Part shown: positions 1 through 12,419 of the stretch, in pieces
How positions within the stretch are numbered: the stretch's first letter is position 1
How the letters are laid out: every line of letters starts with the position of its first letter
Source: Rouxiella sp. WC2420
GTDB taxonomy: Bacteria; Pseudomonadota; Gammaproteobacteria; Enterobacterales; Enterobacteriaceae
Assembly: GCF_041200025.1 (NCBI RefSeq)
Contig: NZ_CP165628.1
Location: 5,084,001 to 5,148,000 of the forward strand
Direction: 5' to 3'
Length of the DNA: 64,000 nt
Program-made: the position numbers and the translations under genes
The notes under the pieces: model-generated
What the model saw: only the letters and a program-made list of their open reading frames with translations
Databases searched by the model: none
What the model was told of the DNA's origin: nothing

Positions 1-23
1 CATTGCATAAAAATTTGGCATAA

Positions 24-46
24 AAAACGGGGACAAGCCCCGTTTT
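24..46 (-). terminator. Intrinsic terminator of maoP
   Basis: On the minus strand, directly after the maoP stop codon, an inverted repeat AAAACGGGG / CCCCGTTTT with a 5-nt loop is followed by a T-rich run. The symmetrical A and T flanks mean it could also stop transcription arriving from the other side. Confidence 0.8.
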
Positions 47-47
47 A

Positions 48-386
48 TTAATCGTCGCTGTCAGTGTAATCTTCCACCGCGTCAGCCTGCGGTTTTCCGC
101 CTGACAACGTATGGAATTTCTTGGGACGACGAGTGCGGATAATATATTTGTTCCACACTTTTTCAGCTTCGGTTGCTGGCTCGCGGGTACCGCGGCAAAC
201 ATCCAGAAACAGCTTTTCTTCTTCGGTTGCCGGTTCGCGTTTTCCCAGGTCCAGCTCGTTGAAAGCATAGCCGTAACGCTCCAGCAATTGCGCTTCCTTG
301 ATGGTGAAGTCGCCATGCCGGGAGAACCCGCGAGGGTAATGTTTATTGTCAAAAAAACGATTTGTCGTGGTGAAGCTTTCCGCCAT
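48..386 (-). CDS. maoP: MaoP (YifE) macrodomain Ori organisation protein
   Basis: A 112-residue protein of the MaoP/YifE family, close to the usual length. In E. coli, MaoP acts with the cis site maoS to organise the Ori macrodomain of the chromosome. Visible hallmarks are the start [12 protein letters not shown] and a duplicated [11 protein letters not shown] / [11 protein letters not shown] motif at about residues 50-60 and 68-78. The frame stays open upstream to 464, but the ATG at 386 has AGGAG at normal spacing and matches the family's start. It is divergent from hdfR, as in E. coli. The family call is by recognition; the chromosome-organising role is carried over from E. coli. Confidence 0.9.
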   Translation of the reverse strand: MAESFTTTNRFFDNKHYPRGFSRHGDFTIKEAQLLERYGYAFNELDLGKREPATEEEKLFLDVCRGTREPATEAEKVWNKYIIRTRRPKKFHTLSGGKPQADAVEDYTDSDD

Positions 387-432
387 CTGACACGCTCCTA
401 ATTCATTCATGGTCGTGCTGTTATGGCGCGGA

Positions 433-460
433 GTATTAGATAGGCTTGACAATCTGTAAA
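433..460 (-). promoter_or_regulatory. Candidate sigma70 promoter of maoP
   Basis: On the minus strand, TTTACA (455-460) and TAATAC (433-438) are separated by 16 bp, about 50 bp upstream of the maoP start. On the plus strand a TTGACA at 446-451 could be a -35 element for hdfR, but its -10 partner is poor. This is read from motif match and position only. Confidence 0.4.
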
Positions 461-504
461 ACAAAACATTTAAATCTTAACGACAAAAAATTTTGGAGAT
501 GGTA

Positions 505-1332
505 GTGGACACGGAATTACTGAAAACCTTTTTGGAGGTCAGTAGAACTCGTCACTTTGGTCGGGCGGCTGAATCTCTGTATTTGACACAGTCTGCGGTG
601 AGCTTTCGCATACGCCAGTTGGAGACCCAGCTGGGGGCAAATTTGTTTACCCGTCATAGAAATAACATCCGTTTAACGCCCGCAGGAGAGCGTCTGCTGC
701 CCTATGCAGAAAACCTGATGTCGACGTGGCAATTAGCCAAGAAAGAGGTTGTGCGTTCGCTACAGCACACAGAATTGTCGATTGGTGCCACGGCGTCGTT
801 ATGGGAGTCCTATCTGACCCCCTGGCTTCAGGCGCTGTATGAGCAACGAGATTCATTACGACTGGAAGCGAGGGTTGCCCTTCGTCAGTCGTTAGTAAAG
901 CAACTGCATGAAAGACAGCTCGATTTATTGATAACCACTGAACCGCCGAAAATGGATGAACTCTCCAGTCAGCTGTTGGGTAATTTTTCGTTACGTCTTT
1001 TTTGCTCGCATAAAAAAGACAAAACTGCACAAGGTGCATATATCAGGCTGGAATGGGGAGCTGATTTCCCGCAGCAGGAAAGCCGCATGCAAGCCAGCGA
1101 TCAGGAGCCGGTACTGACTACCACCTCGGCGCATCTGACAAGACAGCTGCTTGAGACTACGGGCGGATGTGCCTTCCTCCCAAGTCATTGGGAGAAAGAA
1201 TATCCTCACCTGTCGATTTATCCTGACGTGCCGCCGGTAATCAGGCCGCTGTATGCCGTCTGGCTACAAAACAGCGACCAGCAAGTGTTGATCCGCCAAT
1301 TGCTTAAAACCCCAATGGACACCCGTAATTAA
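505..1332 (+). CDS. hdfR: LysR-type regulator HdfR
   Basis: A 275-residue LysR-family transcription factor. In E. coli HdfR represses the flagellar master operon flhDC and affects gltBD. The N-terminal winged helix-turn-helix spans about residues 1-60 ([20 protein letters not shown] is the recognition part), followed by the effector-binding domain. The start is taken as GTG at 505: GGAG lies 6 nt upstream, and E. coli HdfR begins [21 protein letters not shown] at this point. A TTG at 493 and an ATG at 499 would place the start on the ribosome site itself. It is divergent from maoP and convergent with yjfF, sharing a terminator with it. The C-terminal third is more diverged from E. coli than the DNA-binding part. 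Confidence 0.9.
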   Translation: MDTELLKTFLEVSRTRHFGRAAESLYLTQSAVSFRIRQLETQLGANLFTRHRNNIRLTPAGERLLPYAENLMSTWQLAKKEVVRSLQHTELSIGATASLWESYLTPWLQALYEQRDSLRLEARVALRQSLVKQLHERQLDLLITTEPPKMDELSSQLLGNFSLRLFCSHKKDKTAQGAYIRLEWGADFPQQESRMQASDQEPVLTTTSAHLTRQLLETTGGCAFLPSHWEKEYPHLSIYPDVPPVIRPLYAVWLQNSDQQVLIRQLLKTPMDTRN

Positions 1333-1362
1333 AACGACGTTAGATGAAGATCACGTCGTTTT
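1331..1362. terminator. Bidirectional terminator between hdfR and yjfF
   Basis: A perfect 10-bp inverted repeat, AAAACGACGT (1331-1340) and ACGTCGTTTT (1353-1362), with a 12-nt loop. It starts inside the hdfR TAA. Its right arm encodes the last residues of yjfF, whose TGA (1351-1353) lies at the loop edge. The A and T flanks suit termination in both directions. Confidence 0.8.
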
Positions 1363-2337
1363 AAGTTCAGGATGACGGGCGCGACGTGTGGTCCAGTAAG
1401 AACCCATGCCTTTTTGCAACGCGATGAAGATAAACAGTAGAATGCCCATGACAATTTTGGTCCACCATGAACTTAGCGTGCCGTCGAAAGTGATATAGGT
1501 CTGAATCAGGCCCTGGATCATCACACCAAACAGACTGCCAAGCACGGTGCCTACACCACCGCTGAGCAGGGTTCCGCCAATGACCACGGCGGCAATGGCA
1601 TCAAGCTCAACTCCGCTGGCAGCCAGGGCATAGCCTGCCGAAGTGTAGAGCGAGAAAATAATGCCAGAGAGCACTGCCAGAGAACAGGACAGCATGTAGA
1701 TGTAAATCGTAGTTCGACGGACCGGAACCCCCATTAGCCCTGCAGAATGGGTATTGCCACCAATCGCGTAAACGTTGTTACCGAAACGCGTTCTGTGCGC
1801 CAGAATAATCCCCACAGCCACTACGCAGAGCATCACTAGCGCCAACAGAGTGAATCGCCCTCCTCCGGGCACCTTCCAGGCATAGTTTGCCAGTGTGGCA
1901 TACAGCGGATGGTTGATAGGCAATGACTCTTCAGACACGATAAAACTCATCCCGCGAATAAAGAACATTCCCGCGAGTGTGATGATAAAAGCTGGCAGTT
2001 TTAGAGTATCGATAATCCAGCCCATCACAGCGCCAAACATCGCGCCCATTACCAACACGATGGCAAATGCATAAAATGGCGGGACACCGTATTGGCCAAT
2101 CAGCTTAGCCAACGCCACGCCGGTAAAAGCGATGACGGAACCCACGGAGAGATCAATACCACCAGACAAGATAACAAAAGTCATGCCAACGGCGACAATC
2201 CCCAGAAAGGCATTATCGGTGAGCAGATCGCAAATAACGCGGGTCGATGCAAAGCCGGGGAACTGTGTGAAGCAGTAACCGTAACCCGCAAGAAACACCA
2301 AAATGGTAATCAGCAGGGGGAGATTGCGTTTAAGCAT
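1351..2337 (-). CDS. yjfF: Sugar ABC transporter permease YjfF
   Basis: A 328-residue inner-membrane permease of the monosaccharide (CUT2, RbsC/AraH-like) family. In E. coli, YtfQ-YtfR-YtfT-YjfF imports galactofuranose. It has about 8-10 hydrophobic segments and the conserved family blocks GMTFVILSGGIDLSVGS (about 55-71) and VVIGGTLLSGGVGTVLGS. The ATG overlaps the ytfT stop by one base (TAATG), indicating translational coupling. It is the last gene of the transporter operon and is convergent with hdfR. In E. coli this operon lies elsewhere on the chromosome. Identity with the ytf system is clear by similarity; the substrate is inferred. Confidence 0.9.
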   Translation of the reverse strand: MLKRNLPLLITILVFLAGYGYCFTQFPGFASTRVICDLLTDNAFLGIVAVGMTFVILSGGIDLSVGSVIAFTGVALAKLIGQYGVPPFYAFAIVLVMGAMFGAVMGWIIDTLKLPAFIITLAGMFFIRGMSFIVSEESLPINHPLYATLANYAWKVPGGGRFTLLALVMLCVVAVGIILAHRTRFGNNVYAIGGNTHSAGLMGVPVRRTTIYIYMLSCSLAVLSGIIFSLYTSAGYALAASGVELDAIAAVVIGGTLLSGGVGTVLGSLFGVMIQGLIQTYITFDGTLSSWWTKIVMGILLFIFIALQKGMGSYWTTRRARHPELKTT

Positions 2338-3356
2338 TATTCTTTCCTCCGAAACAAGCCGCCAAGAGAAACACGCGGTGACTGGACGACTAATACGGCT
2401 AATACCACGACCGCCTTGAGCACCAGATTGAATTCTGGTTGGAATCCGGAGAGCAGGATGCCGGTATTCATTCCCTGAATGATTAGCGCGCCGATAAGCG
2501 AAAGCAAAAGGTTAAAGCGCCCCCCCAACAACGAGCCACCACCAATGACTACTGCCAGAATAGCGTCCAGCTCTAGCCAAAGACCGGCATTGTTGGCATC
2601 CGCTCCGCGAATATCGGCAGTAACGATCACCCCCGCAACGGCGGCGCAAACGCCACAAATTACATACACTGCGATCAGCACCAGGCGGGTGTTGACACCA
2701 GCGTTGTAGGATGAACGTAAGTTGATACCCACAGACTCGATAAACAGCCCCAAAGCAGTTTTACGAGTCAATAACCACAACAAAAGCAGCATGATGGCGG
2801 CAATAATTACCGGCATCGGCAGCGTGAGAAATGCCCCACTGCCAAACTGCGACAGCCCGTTATGTTCGAAGGTGACGATTTGTCCTTGTGTAATAAGTTG
2901 TGCAATACCGCGACCGGCGACCATTAGCATCAGGGTAGCGACAATCGGCTGGATTTGTAGCACTGCAACCAGAAAACCGTTCCATAATCCACAGGCAGCC
3001 CCAACAGCGACTGCGGCCAGTAATACCGTAATCAGCGGATATCCCTGCACTGTCATGGTAGCCGCCGTAGCGCCAGCAATCGCCATAACTGCACCCACCG
3101 AGAGGTCAATCCCCCCGGTGGCAATAACCAGCGTCATGCCTAACGCCAGGATCGCAACCGGCGCACCGCGATTAAAGATGTCGATCAGGCTGCCAAACAG
3201 GCGGCCATCTTGAACGTGAATATTAAAAAATCCGGGTGCGACCAGGCTATCAATAACTAAAATAGCCAGAAATGCCCCGACCTGTGTGGAACCTTTGGGG
3301 AATACCCAGCGGACTTTGCGCGGTCCTCGCGTCATCGGCAGACTCCTGTTGGTCAT
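2337..3356 (-). CDS. ytfT: Sugar ABC transporter permease YtfT
   Basis: A 339-residue CUT2-family permease and partner of YjfF, with the same signature blocks: GMTLVIATGGIDLSVGAV in the first half and LDAILAVVIGGGSLLGGRFN near the C-terminus. The frame is open to 3380, but the ATG at 3356 follows AAGGAGA at good spacing and the upstream part overlaps ytfR, so 3356 is preferred. Two different permeases and one double ATPase imply a heterodimeric membrane channel. Function (galactofuranose uptake) is known for E. coli and inferred here. Confidence 0.9.
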   Translation of the reverse strand: MTNRSLPMTRGPRKVRWVFPKGSTQVGAFLAILVIDSLVAPGFFNIHVQDGRLFGSLIDIFNRGAPVAILALGMTLVIATGGIDLSVGAVMAIAGATAATMTVQGYPLITVLLAAVAVGAACGLWNGFLVAVLQIQPIVATLMLMVAGRGIAQLITQGQIVTFEHNGLSQFGSGAFLTLPMPVIIAAIMLLLLWLLTRKTALGLFIESVGINLRSSYNAGVNTRLVLIAVYVICGVCAAVAGVIVTADIRGADANNAGLWLELDAILAVVIGGGSLLGGRFNLLLSLIGALIIQGMNTGILLSGFQPEFNLVLKAVVVLAVLVVQSPRVSLGGLFRRKE

Positions 3357-3366
3357 GGAAATCTCC

Positions 3367-4872
3367 TTACTGAACCGCAATGGCAGTCATAATGGCCGGA
3401 ACCGAAATCTGGTCCTGCTCGATTTGTGTAATATGGCGTCTGTCGCGCAGCACCACGATGCGGTCGGCATACCCGGCCAGCTCTTCCAGCTCCGATGAGA
3501 TAACCAGCAGCGCCAGACCTTCGTCGCAGAGTTTCTCAATCAGCCGGATAATCTCGGCGTGCGCACCAACGTCGATACCGCGCGTCGGTTCATCAAGAAT
3601 CAGGAAACGAGGATTGGTCGCCAGCCAGCGCGAAAGAATAACCTTTTGCTGATTCCCGCCGGACAAATACTGGATTTCCTGCTCGCCGCTGGGAGTCCGA
3701 ATCCCTAGCAATTTTATAAACTTGTCGGCAATCTGATTCTGCTCTTTCATCGACAAAGGACGCAGCCAGCCGCGCTGGGCCTGCAAAGCCAGAATAATGT
3801 TTTCACGCACCGTAGCGGCACCGATAATCCCGTCTGTTTTACGATCTTCGGGGCAATAGCCAAAACCGAGTTTTGCCGCCTTGCGTGGGTTTTTAATCTT
3901 CACGTCCTGCCCGTTCACTTTTGCCGTGCCGGTATTATGACTTTTAATCCCGAAGATCAGCTGCGCGGTTTCTGTGCGACCCGAACCTAGTAAGCCGGCA
4001 AGCCCGACAATCTCACCGCGTCGGACCTTAAGGTCAAAATTCTCTACCAGTCCGCGTCGACCATAGTCTTTAAAATCGACCAGCGGCTCGCCACTCACGG
4101 CGCGATGTTCGCTTCGTTTTAGCAATGCTTCGTCAAAACTGTGTCCCAGCATCATTGGCACTAATTCGATACGCGGCAGGTCTTTAGTTGCCTCTGAGCC
4201 GACCAGTTTGCCATTGCGTAGCACAGTGATTCGATCGCTGATGCGATAAACCTGATCCAGAAAATGGGTGACAAATACCATGCCCATTCCGCGATCACGC
4301 AGCTGCATCAGGATCTCGAGCAGCATGCTGACTTCTTTCGCATCCAGGCTGGCAGTGGGTTCGTCGAGAATCAACACCTGTGCCGATAGGTCAACTGCCC
4401 GGGCGATGGCGACAATTTGCTGGATAGCGATGGAATAGGTGGCAAGCGGCTGGCTGACGTCGAGATTCAGCCCATAACCGGAAAGCAGAGTGCGCGCCTG
4501 CTGGTCCATCTTGCGTTGATTGACCAGCCCAAATCGTGTTGGCTCGCGACCAATAAACAGATTTGCTGCCACCGAAATATTGGGCAGCAGGTTTACTTCC
4601 TGATAAACCGTCCCAATCCCCAACGCCTGCGCGTGTGCGGTATTGGTCGCTTCGATAGGCTGCCCGTTAAGATAAACGGTACCCTCCGAGCGCTTATAAA
4701 CGCCGGTTAGCGCTTTGATCATTGTTGATTTACCGGCACCGTTCTCGCCAAGTAAAGCGACAATTTCGCCGCGATTGAGCGTGAAGTCGACCTTTTCCAA
4801 TGCTTTAACACCAGGAAACTCCACCGACAGGCCGCGGACTTCAAGAAGGGTTGCTGATTGAAGATTATCCAT
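3367..4872 (-). CDS. ytfR: Sugar ABC transporter ATP-binding protein YtfR
   Basis: A 501-residue double ATPase of the CUT2 class that powers the YtfT/YjfF channel. The first nucleotide-binding domain has Walker A GENGAGKST (42-50) and Walker B VLILDEPTASLD. The second has the degenerate Walker A typical of the class (GLLGSGRTE), a canonical signature LSGGNQQKV and Walker B FLILDEPTRGID. The ATG at 4872 is chosen because the family starts near there; a TTG at 4920 is an alternative. No strong ribosome site precedes 4872, so the start is less certain than the identity. It lies between ytfQ and ytfT in one operon. Confidence 0.88.
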   Translation of the reverse strand: MDNLQSATLLEVRGLSVEFPGVKALEKVDFTLNRGEIVALLGENGAGKSTMIKALTGVYKRSEGTVYLNGQPIEATNTAHAQALGIGTVYQEVNLLPNISVAANLFIGREPTRFGLVNQRKMDQQARTLLSGYGLNLDVSQPLATYSIAIQQIVAIARAVDLSAQVLILDEPTASLDAKEVSMLLEILMQLRDRGMGMVFVTHFLDQVYRISDRITVLRNGKLVGSEATKDLPRIELVPMMLGHSFDEALLKRSEHRAVSGEPLVDFKDYGRRGLVENFDLKVRRGEIVGLAGLLGSGRTETAQLIFGIKSHNTGTAKVNGQDVKIKNPRKAAKLGFGYCPEDRKTDGIIGAATVRENIILALQAQRGWLRPLSMKEQNQIADKFIKLLGIRTPSGEQEIQYLSGGNQQKVILSRWLATNPRFLILDEPTRGIDVGAHAEIIRLIEKLCDEGLALLVISSELEELAGYADRIVVLRDRRHITQIEQDQISVPAIMTAIAVQ

Positions 4873-4974
4873 GAGCGTCTTTACCCCGACTACATGCGCA
4901 CGTAACTGCTGAATGTGCAAAATGGGATGAGGAAACCGGCTCTGATTTTTTGCGCTCAGAGCCGGTGGGCAGGC

Positions 4975-5931
4975 TTAGTAGCCCATGTCTTTCTTCATGT
5001 CATACTCTTTTTGTGCCGCGTCTGGCAGGACCAGAGTCGACTGCGTCTGGATAAATTTCGGAGGTTGAGTACCGTCTTTTTTCATCTTGATAAGCGCGTC
5101 GAATGCTGGACCAGCCATGTTTGGTGTCAACTCAACAGACGCATTAGACTCGCCGTTAAGCATTGCTTTATAGATATCAGGAACGCCGTCGATAGAGACA
5201 ACCTTGATTTGCGAACCCGGTTTCAGACCGGCTTCTTTAATAGCCTGAATGGCACCGATTGCCATGTCATCGTTGTGCGCATATACCGCGCAAATGTTTT
5301 TGCCGTTCTGCTCTGCCTTGATAAAGCTTTCCATAACTTCTTTGCCCTTACTGCGGGTGAAGTCACCGGATTGCGAACGGATGATTTTTACATTAGGTGC
5401 TGCTTTTAGGGCATCGGCAAAACCTTGCTTACGATTCAGTGCCACGCTGGCACCGACCGTACCTTGTAATTCAACAACGTTACACGGTTTACCGGCTACT
5501 TCTTTAACCAACCAGTCACCTGCAACCTTACCTTCATGCACGCTATCTGAGGCTACAGCGGCGGTGTAAAGTGTTGGATCGCTGACTTCAATTGTACGGT
5601 CTAACAAGAATACCGGGATCTTGGCCTCTTTGGCTTCAGTAAGGACAGGAGCCCAACCCGTTGCGACAACTGGGGCAATGAAAATAGCGTCAACGCCTTG
5701 CGCGATAAAGGAACGTATCGCTTTGATTTGATTCTCTTGTTTCTGTTGTGCATCGGCAATTTTCAGGGTAATGCCACGTTTTTGCGCTTCGAGTTTGGCC
5801 ACTTTGGTTTCAGCCGATCGCCAGCCTGACTCAGAGCCGATTTGAGAAAATCCAACCACTAGAGTTGCCGCATGGGCGGCTCCACAAAATGCCGTTGCGA
5901 CCGCTGCTGCCAGTAAGAGACGTTTATACAT
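4975..5931 (-). CDS. ytfQ: Periplasmic sugar-binding protein YtfQ
   Basis: A 318-residue periplasmic binding protein of the RbsB/LacI-like family; E. coli YtfQ binds galactofuranose and galactopyranose. A signal peptide covers about residues 1-21 (MYKRLLLAAAVATAFCGAAHA, cut before ATL). Family blocks include VGFSQIGSESGWR, QGVDAIFIAPV and AHNDDMAIGAIQAIKEAG. ATG 5931 follows GAGGAA; the open frame upstream to 6018 has no such site. It is the first gene of the operon, and the 102-bp gap to ytfR is typical where the binding protein is made in excess. Confidence 0.92.
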   Translation of the reverse strand: MYKRLLLAAAVATAFCGAAHAATLVVGFSQIGSESGWRSAETKVAKLEAQKRGITLKIADAQQKQENQIKAIRSFIAQGVDAIFIAPVVATGWAPVLTEAKEAKIPVFLLDRTIEVSDPTLYTAAVASDSVHEGKVAGDWLVKEVAGKPCNVVELQGTVGASVALNRKQGFADALKAAPNVKIIRSQSGDFTRSKGKEVMESFIKAEQNGKNICAVYAHNDDMAIGAIQAIKEAGLKPGSQIKVVSIDGVPDIYKAMLNGESNASVELTPNMAGPAFDALIKMKKDGTQPPKFIQTQSTLVLPDAAQKEYDMKKDMGY

Positions 5932-6242
5932 TGTTATTTCCTCACGCGTAGTCTGAGCTACTTTTTGTTGAGTCTTGTAGGGTGCGGCATAGAAAGATAC
6001 TAAAACCGAGTTTCCCAAGTGAACATAACTTCACCAGGCGACACTTAGTTTTAGCGCATTGCAAAAACGGTGGGTTGAGCACGGTCACATAGATGATTAA
6101 CAATCGATTCGTACATGTATTCAGCTAAAAAATGACAACTTTTAAGCAGTGAATATGGATAAATCGTGCAGACGGCGAGGGTTAGCAGAAATTATGTGCA
6201 AATTTTTGGAGGGAAAATCGGCATTTTCAGGAATTTAAGACG
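5932..6242. other. Intergenic region upstream of ytfQ
   Basis: About 310 bp between ytfQ and the rRNA-operon terminator. It must hold the ytfQ promoter. I see no convincing -35/-10 pair, operator or open frame in it. Confidence 0.5.
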
Positions 6243-6275
6243 AAAAAAAACCCCTCGCTTTCGCGAAGGGTTTTA
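6243..6275 (-). terminator. Terminator of the rRNA operon after tRNA-Trp
   Basis: On the minus strand, just downstream of tRNA-Trp, CCCTTCGC / GCGAGGG form a stem (one bulged base) with a GAAA-type loop, followed by a run of eight T. It is the only clear intrinsic terminator of the rRNA operon. Confidence 0.85.
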
Positions 6276-6278
6276 ATA

Positions 6279-6354
6279 TGGCAGGGGCGGAGAGATTCGA
6301 ACTCGCGACACCCGGTTTTGGAGACCGGTGCTCTACCAACTGAGCTACGCCCCT
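6279..6354 (-). tRNA. trpT: tRNA-Trp (CCA)
   Basis: A 76-nt tRNA gene with an encoded CCA end. The cloverleaf arms are visible, with acceptor AGGGGCG / CGCCCCT and anticodon loop CTCCAAA. It is the distal tRNA of the operon, at the position of trpT in E. coli rrnC. Confidence 0.97.
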
Positions 6355-6367
6355 AAATCAACTTACT

Positions 6368-6398
6368 ATTATGCCTGCTAAATTTTAGCAGGCATAAT
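6368..6398. repeat. Perfect 14-bp hairpin between tRNA-Trp and tRNA-Asp
   Basis: ATTATGCCTGCTAA (6368-6381) and TTAGCAGGCATAAT (6385-6398) are exact inverted copies with a 3-nt loop. Lacking a T-run, it is more likely an RNA-processing element in the precursor than a terminator. Confidence 0.75.
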
Positions 6399-6407
6399 CT
6401 TAATAAT

Positions 6408-6484
6408 TGGCGGAACGGACGGGGCTCGAACCCGCGACCCCCTGCGTGACAGGCAGGTATTCTAACCAACTGAACTACCGCTCC
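6408..6484 (-). tRNA. aspT: tRNA-Asp (GTC)
   Basis: A 77-nt gene with acceptor GGAGCGG / CCGTTCC, anticodon loop CTGTCAC and an encoded CCA. It sits between 5S and tRNA-Trp, as in E. coli rrnC (aspT-trpT). Confidence 0.97.
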
Positions 6485-6712
6485 ACCGGTTCTTTCACTC
6501 ACAACAGACAATCGGTCTGTTATCAGTTTGTCTTCGTTAATATTCCTTGTCAGGGGAATTGAAGACTAATTTGATGCATGGCAGTTTATGTATGACTCCG
6601 TCATACACCCTTCGGGCCGTTGCAAGCAACGTGCTAAAAGCGTTGCTTTTAGTCCTACTCTCTTCTCGAGCAGGCAACCGTCCTACTACTACACAGTACT
6701 ACTTTTAATTTG
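6485..6712 (-). other. Spacer between 5S rRNA and tRNA-Asp
   Basis: A 228-bp transcribed spacer with several short perfect hairpins: GTATGAC / GTCATAC near 6591-6607, GTTGC / GCAAC near 6619-6630 and CTAAAAGC / GCTTTTAG near 6633-6651. None has a clear T-run. They are probably processing structures of the precursor RNA. Confidence 0.5.
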
Positions 6713-6832
6713 ATGCCTGGCAGTTCCCTACTCTCGCATGGGGAGACCCCACACTACCATCGGCGCTACGGCGTTTCACTTCTGAGTTCGGCATGGGGTC
6801 AGGTGGGACCACCGCGCTACTGCCGCCAGGCA
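6713..6832 (-). rRNA. rrf: 5S ribosomal RNA
   Basis: A 120-nt gene matching the E. coli 5S sequence in its ends (TGCCTGGCGGCAGTAG and GAACTGCCAGGCAT on the minus strand) and in the conserved CCGAACTCAGAAGTGAAACG block. Confidence 0.97.
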
Positions 6833-6953
6833 AATTCTGTTTCATTCCAACCGCTTTCCCCATTATTCAGGGCAGCCATCAGAATCAATCTTTGAACAAG
6901 CTGATTTTCATTGAAACTTTCGTCTCGTCTCTCTAAAACACCTTCGGTGTTGT

Positions 6954-9860
<2,907 letters not shown>

Positions 9861-10089
9861 TCACAACCCGAAGGTGTCTTTTAAACTCATAAAGAGTGAC
9901 GCCGTTCGTAGCCGTGATTATTTGAGAGACTCTAATACAGGTGCGCATAACTCAAAACTTCTACGGAGAGTTATGTTCAGCTGTATCATTTCAATTTTTC
10001 AGCTTGTTCCAGATTGTTAAAGAGCAAAATACTTCGCAGCATACTGTTTCCAATATACTCTGAAGTATTTGATGTGAGCCGTATGGATA
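9861..10089 (-). other. Spacer between tRNA-Ala and 23S, with boxA
   Basis: A transcribed spacer of 229 bp. It holds a second antitermination boxA (TGCTCTTTAACA on the minus strand, 10015-10026) upstream of 23S, as in E. coli rRNA operons. Confidence 0.75.
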
Positions 10090-10165
10090 TGGTGGAGCTA
10101 AGCGGGATCGAACCGCTGACCTCCTGCGTGCAAGGCAGGCGCTCTCCCAGCTGAGCTATAGCCCC
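10090..10165 (-). tRNA. tRNA-Ala (TGC)
   Basis: A 76-nt gene with acceptor GGGGCTA / TAGCTCC, anticodon loop CTTGCAC (anticodon TGC) and an encoded CCA. It lies in the 16S-23S spacer. Confidence 0.97.
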
Positions 10166-10299
10166 ATACAGTCACTAAACAGATACCTTTATCACTCATC
10201 GTTCAGATGAGTCAGCCAATCTTTTTCTTATCAAGGCGGAGTCACACGACGTTTGCTTGGTGCAAACGAGTGGGGCGACAACGCAGAGAAGGAAAGGAT

Positions 10300-10376
<77 letters not shown>

Positions 10377-10448
10377 ATAAAGGTATTTCTGCTCGTTACT
10401 ATTTCATCAGACAATCTGTGTGGACACTGCACAATGCGTATCTTTAGG

Positions 10449-11990
<1,542 letters not shown>

Positions 11991-12166
11991 AAAAGTTCGA
12001 TTTGCTTAAACAAGTTAAGCGGTGCTCAAAGTTTACTTTCGTAATAATTCAAAAATGAATTACTGCTTGGTCACTCTAAGACTTGGCATTGCTGCCTTTG
12101 ATATTCTGTTGCCACCGAGGTGGCTGATATCGTCTTGTGAGTGCCCACACAGATTGTCTGATAAAT

Positions 12167-12178
12167 TGTTAAAGAGCA
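12167..12178 (-). promoter_or_regulatory. rRNA leader boxA antitermination site
   Basis: TGCTCTTTAACA on the minus strand between P2 and 16S is the conserved NusB/NusE-binding boxA. The following sequence (AATTTATCAGACAATCTG) resembles the E. coli rRNA leader. Confidence 0.85.
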
Positions 12179-12220
12179 GTGCCGCTGTTCGCAATGAATC
12201 TTATGCGGCGCGGGAGGTGC

Positions 12221-12248
12221 ATATTACGCTTTCCCGCTGAAGAGTCAA
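12221..12248 (-). promoter_or_regulatory. rRNA promoter P2
   Basis: Minus strand TTGACT (12243-12248), 16-bp spacer, TAATAT (12221-12226). The GC-rich discriminator and flanks resemble E. coli rrn P2 closely. Confidence 0.85.
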
Positions 12249-12339
12249 GAGTTTTTCTTTCGAATCTTTCTTTTTCTCTTCCCAACCTGGCGACTTGGTT
12301 CTCGTTAGAGGAGTCGTTGTTCCCGGTCAGTGGAGGCGC

Positions 12340-12396
12340 ATTATAGGGAGTTCTCAGAAGGCCGCAACCCCTATTTTTAAAAAACTTTTCCGACCG
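12340..12396 (-). promoter_or_regulatory. rRNA promoter P1 with UP element
   Basis: Minus strand TTGCGG (12362-12367), 16-bp spacer ending AACTCCC, TATAAT (12340-12345) and a GCGCC discriminator, as in E. coli rrn P1 promoters, which are ppGpp-sensitive. An A/T-rich tract (GTTTTTTAAAAATAGG) at about 12370-12390 fits an UP element. Fis sites, if present, would extend into the 3' end of murI. Confidence 0.88.
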
Positions 12397-12419
12397 CTGA
12401 ATGTTTAATCAAAAGCTGT

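Noticed and set aside
2722-3213. A 163-codon plus-strand frame within ytfT
   Set aside because: Low-complexity, Ile/Ala/Pro-rich shadow of a membrane-protein gene.
4873-4920. Longer ytfR start at TTG 4920
   Set aside because: No ribosome site, and the added residues are not part of the family; ATG 4872 fits the alignment better.
6279-6484. tRNA genes as phage or island attachment sites
   Set aside because: Both tRNAs are intact, with no partial duplicate, integrase or atypical gene nearby.
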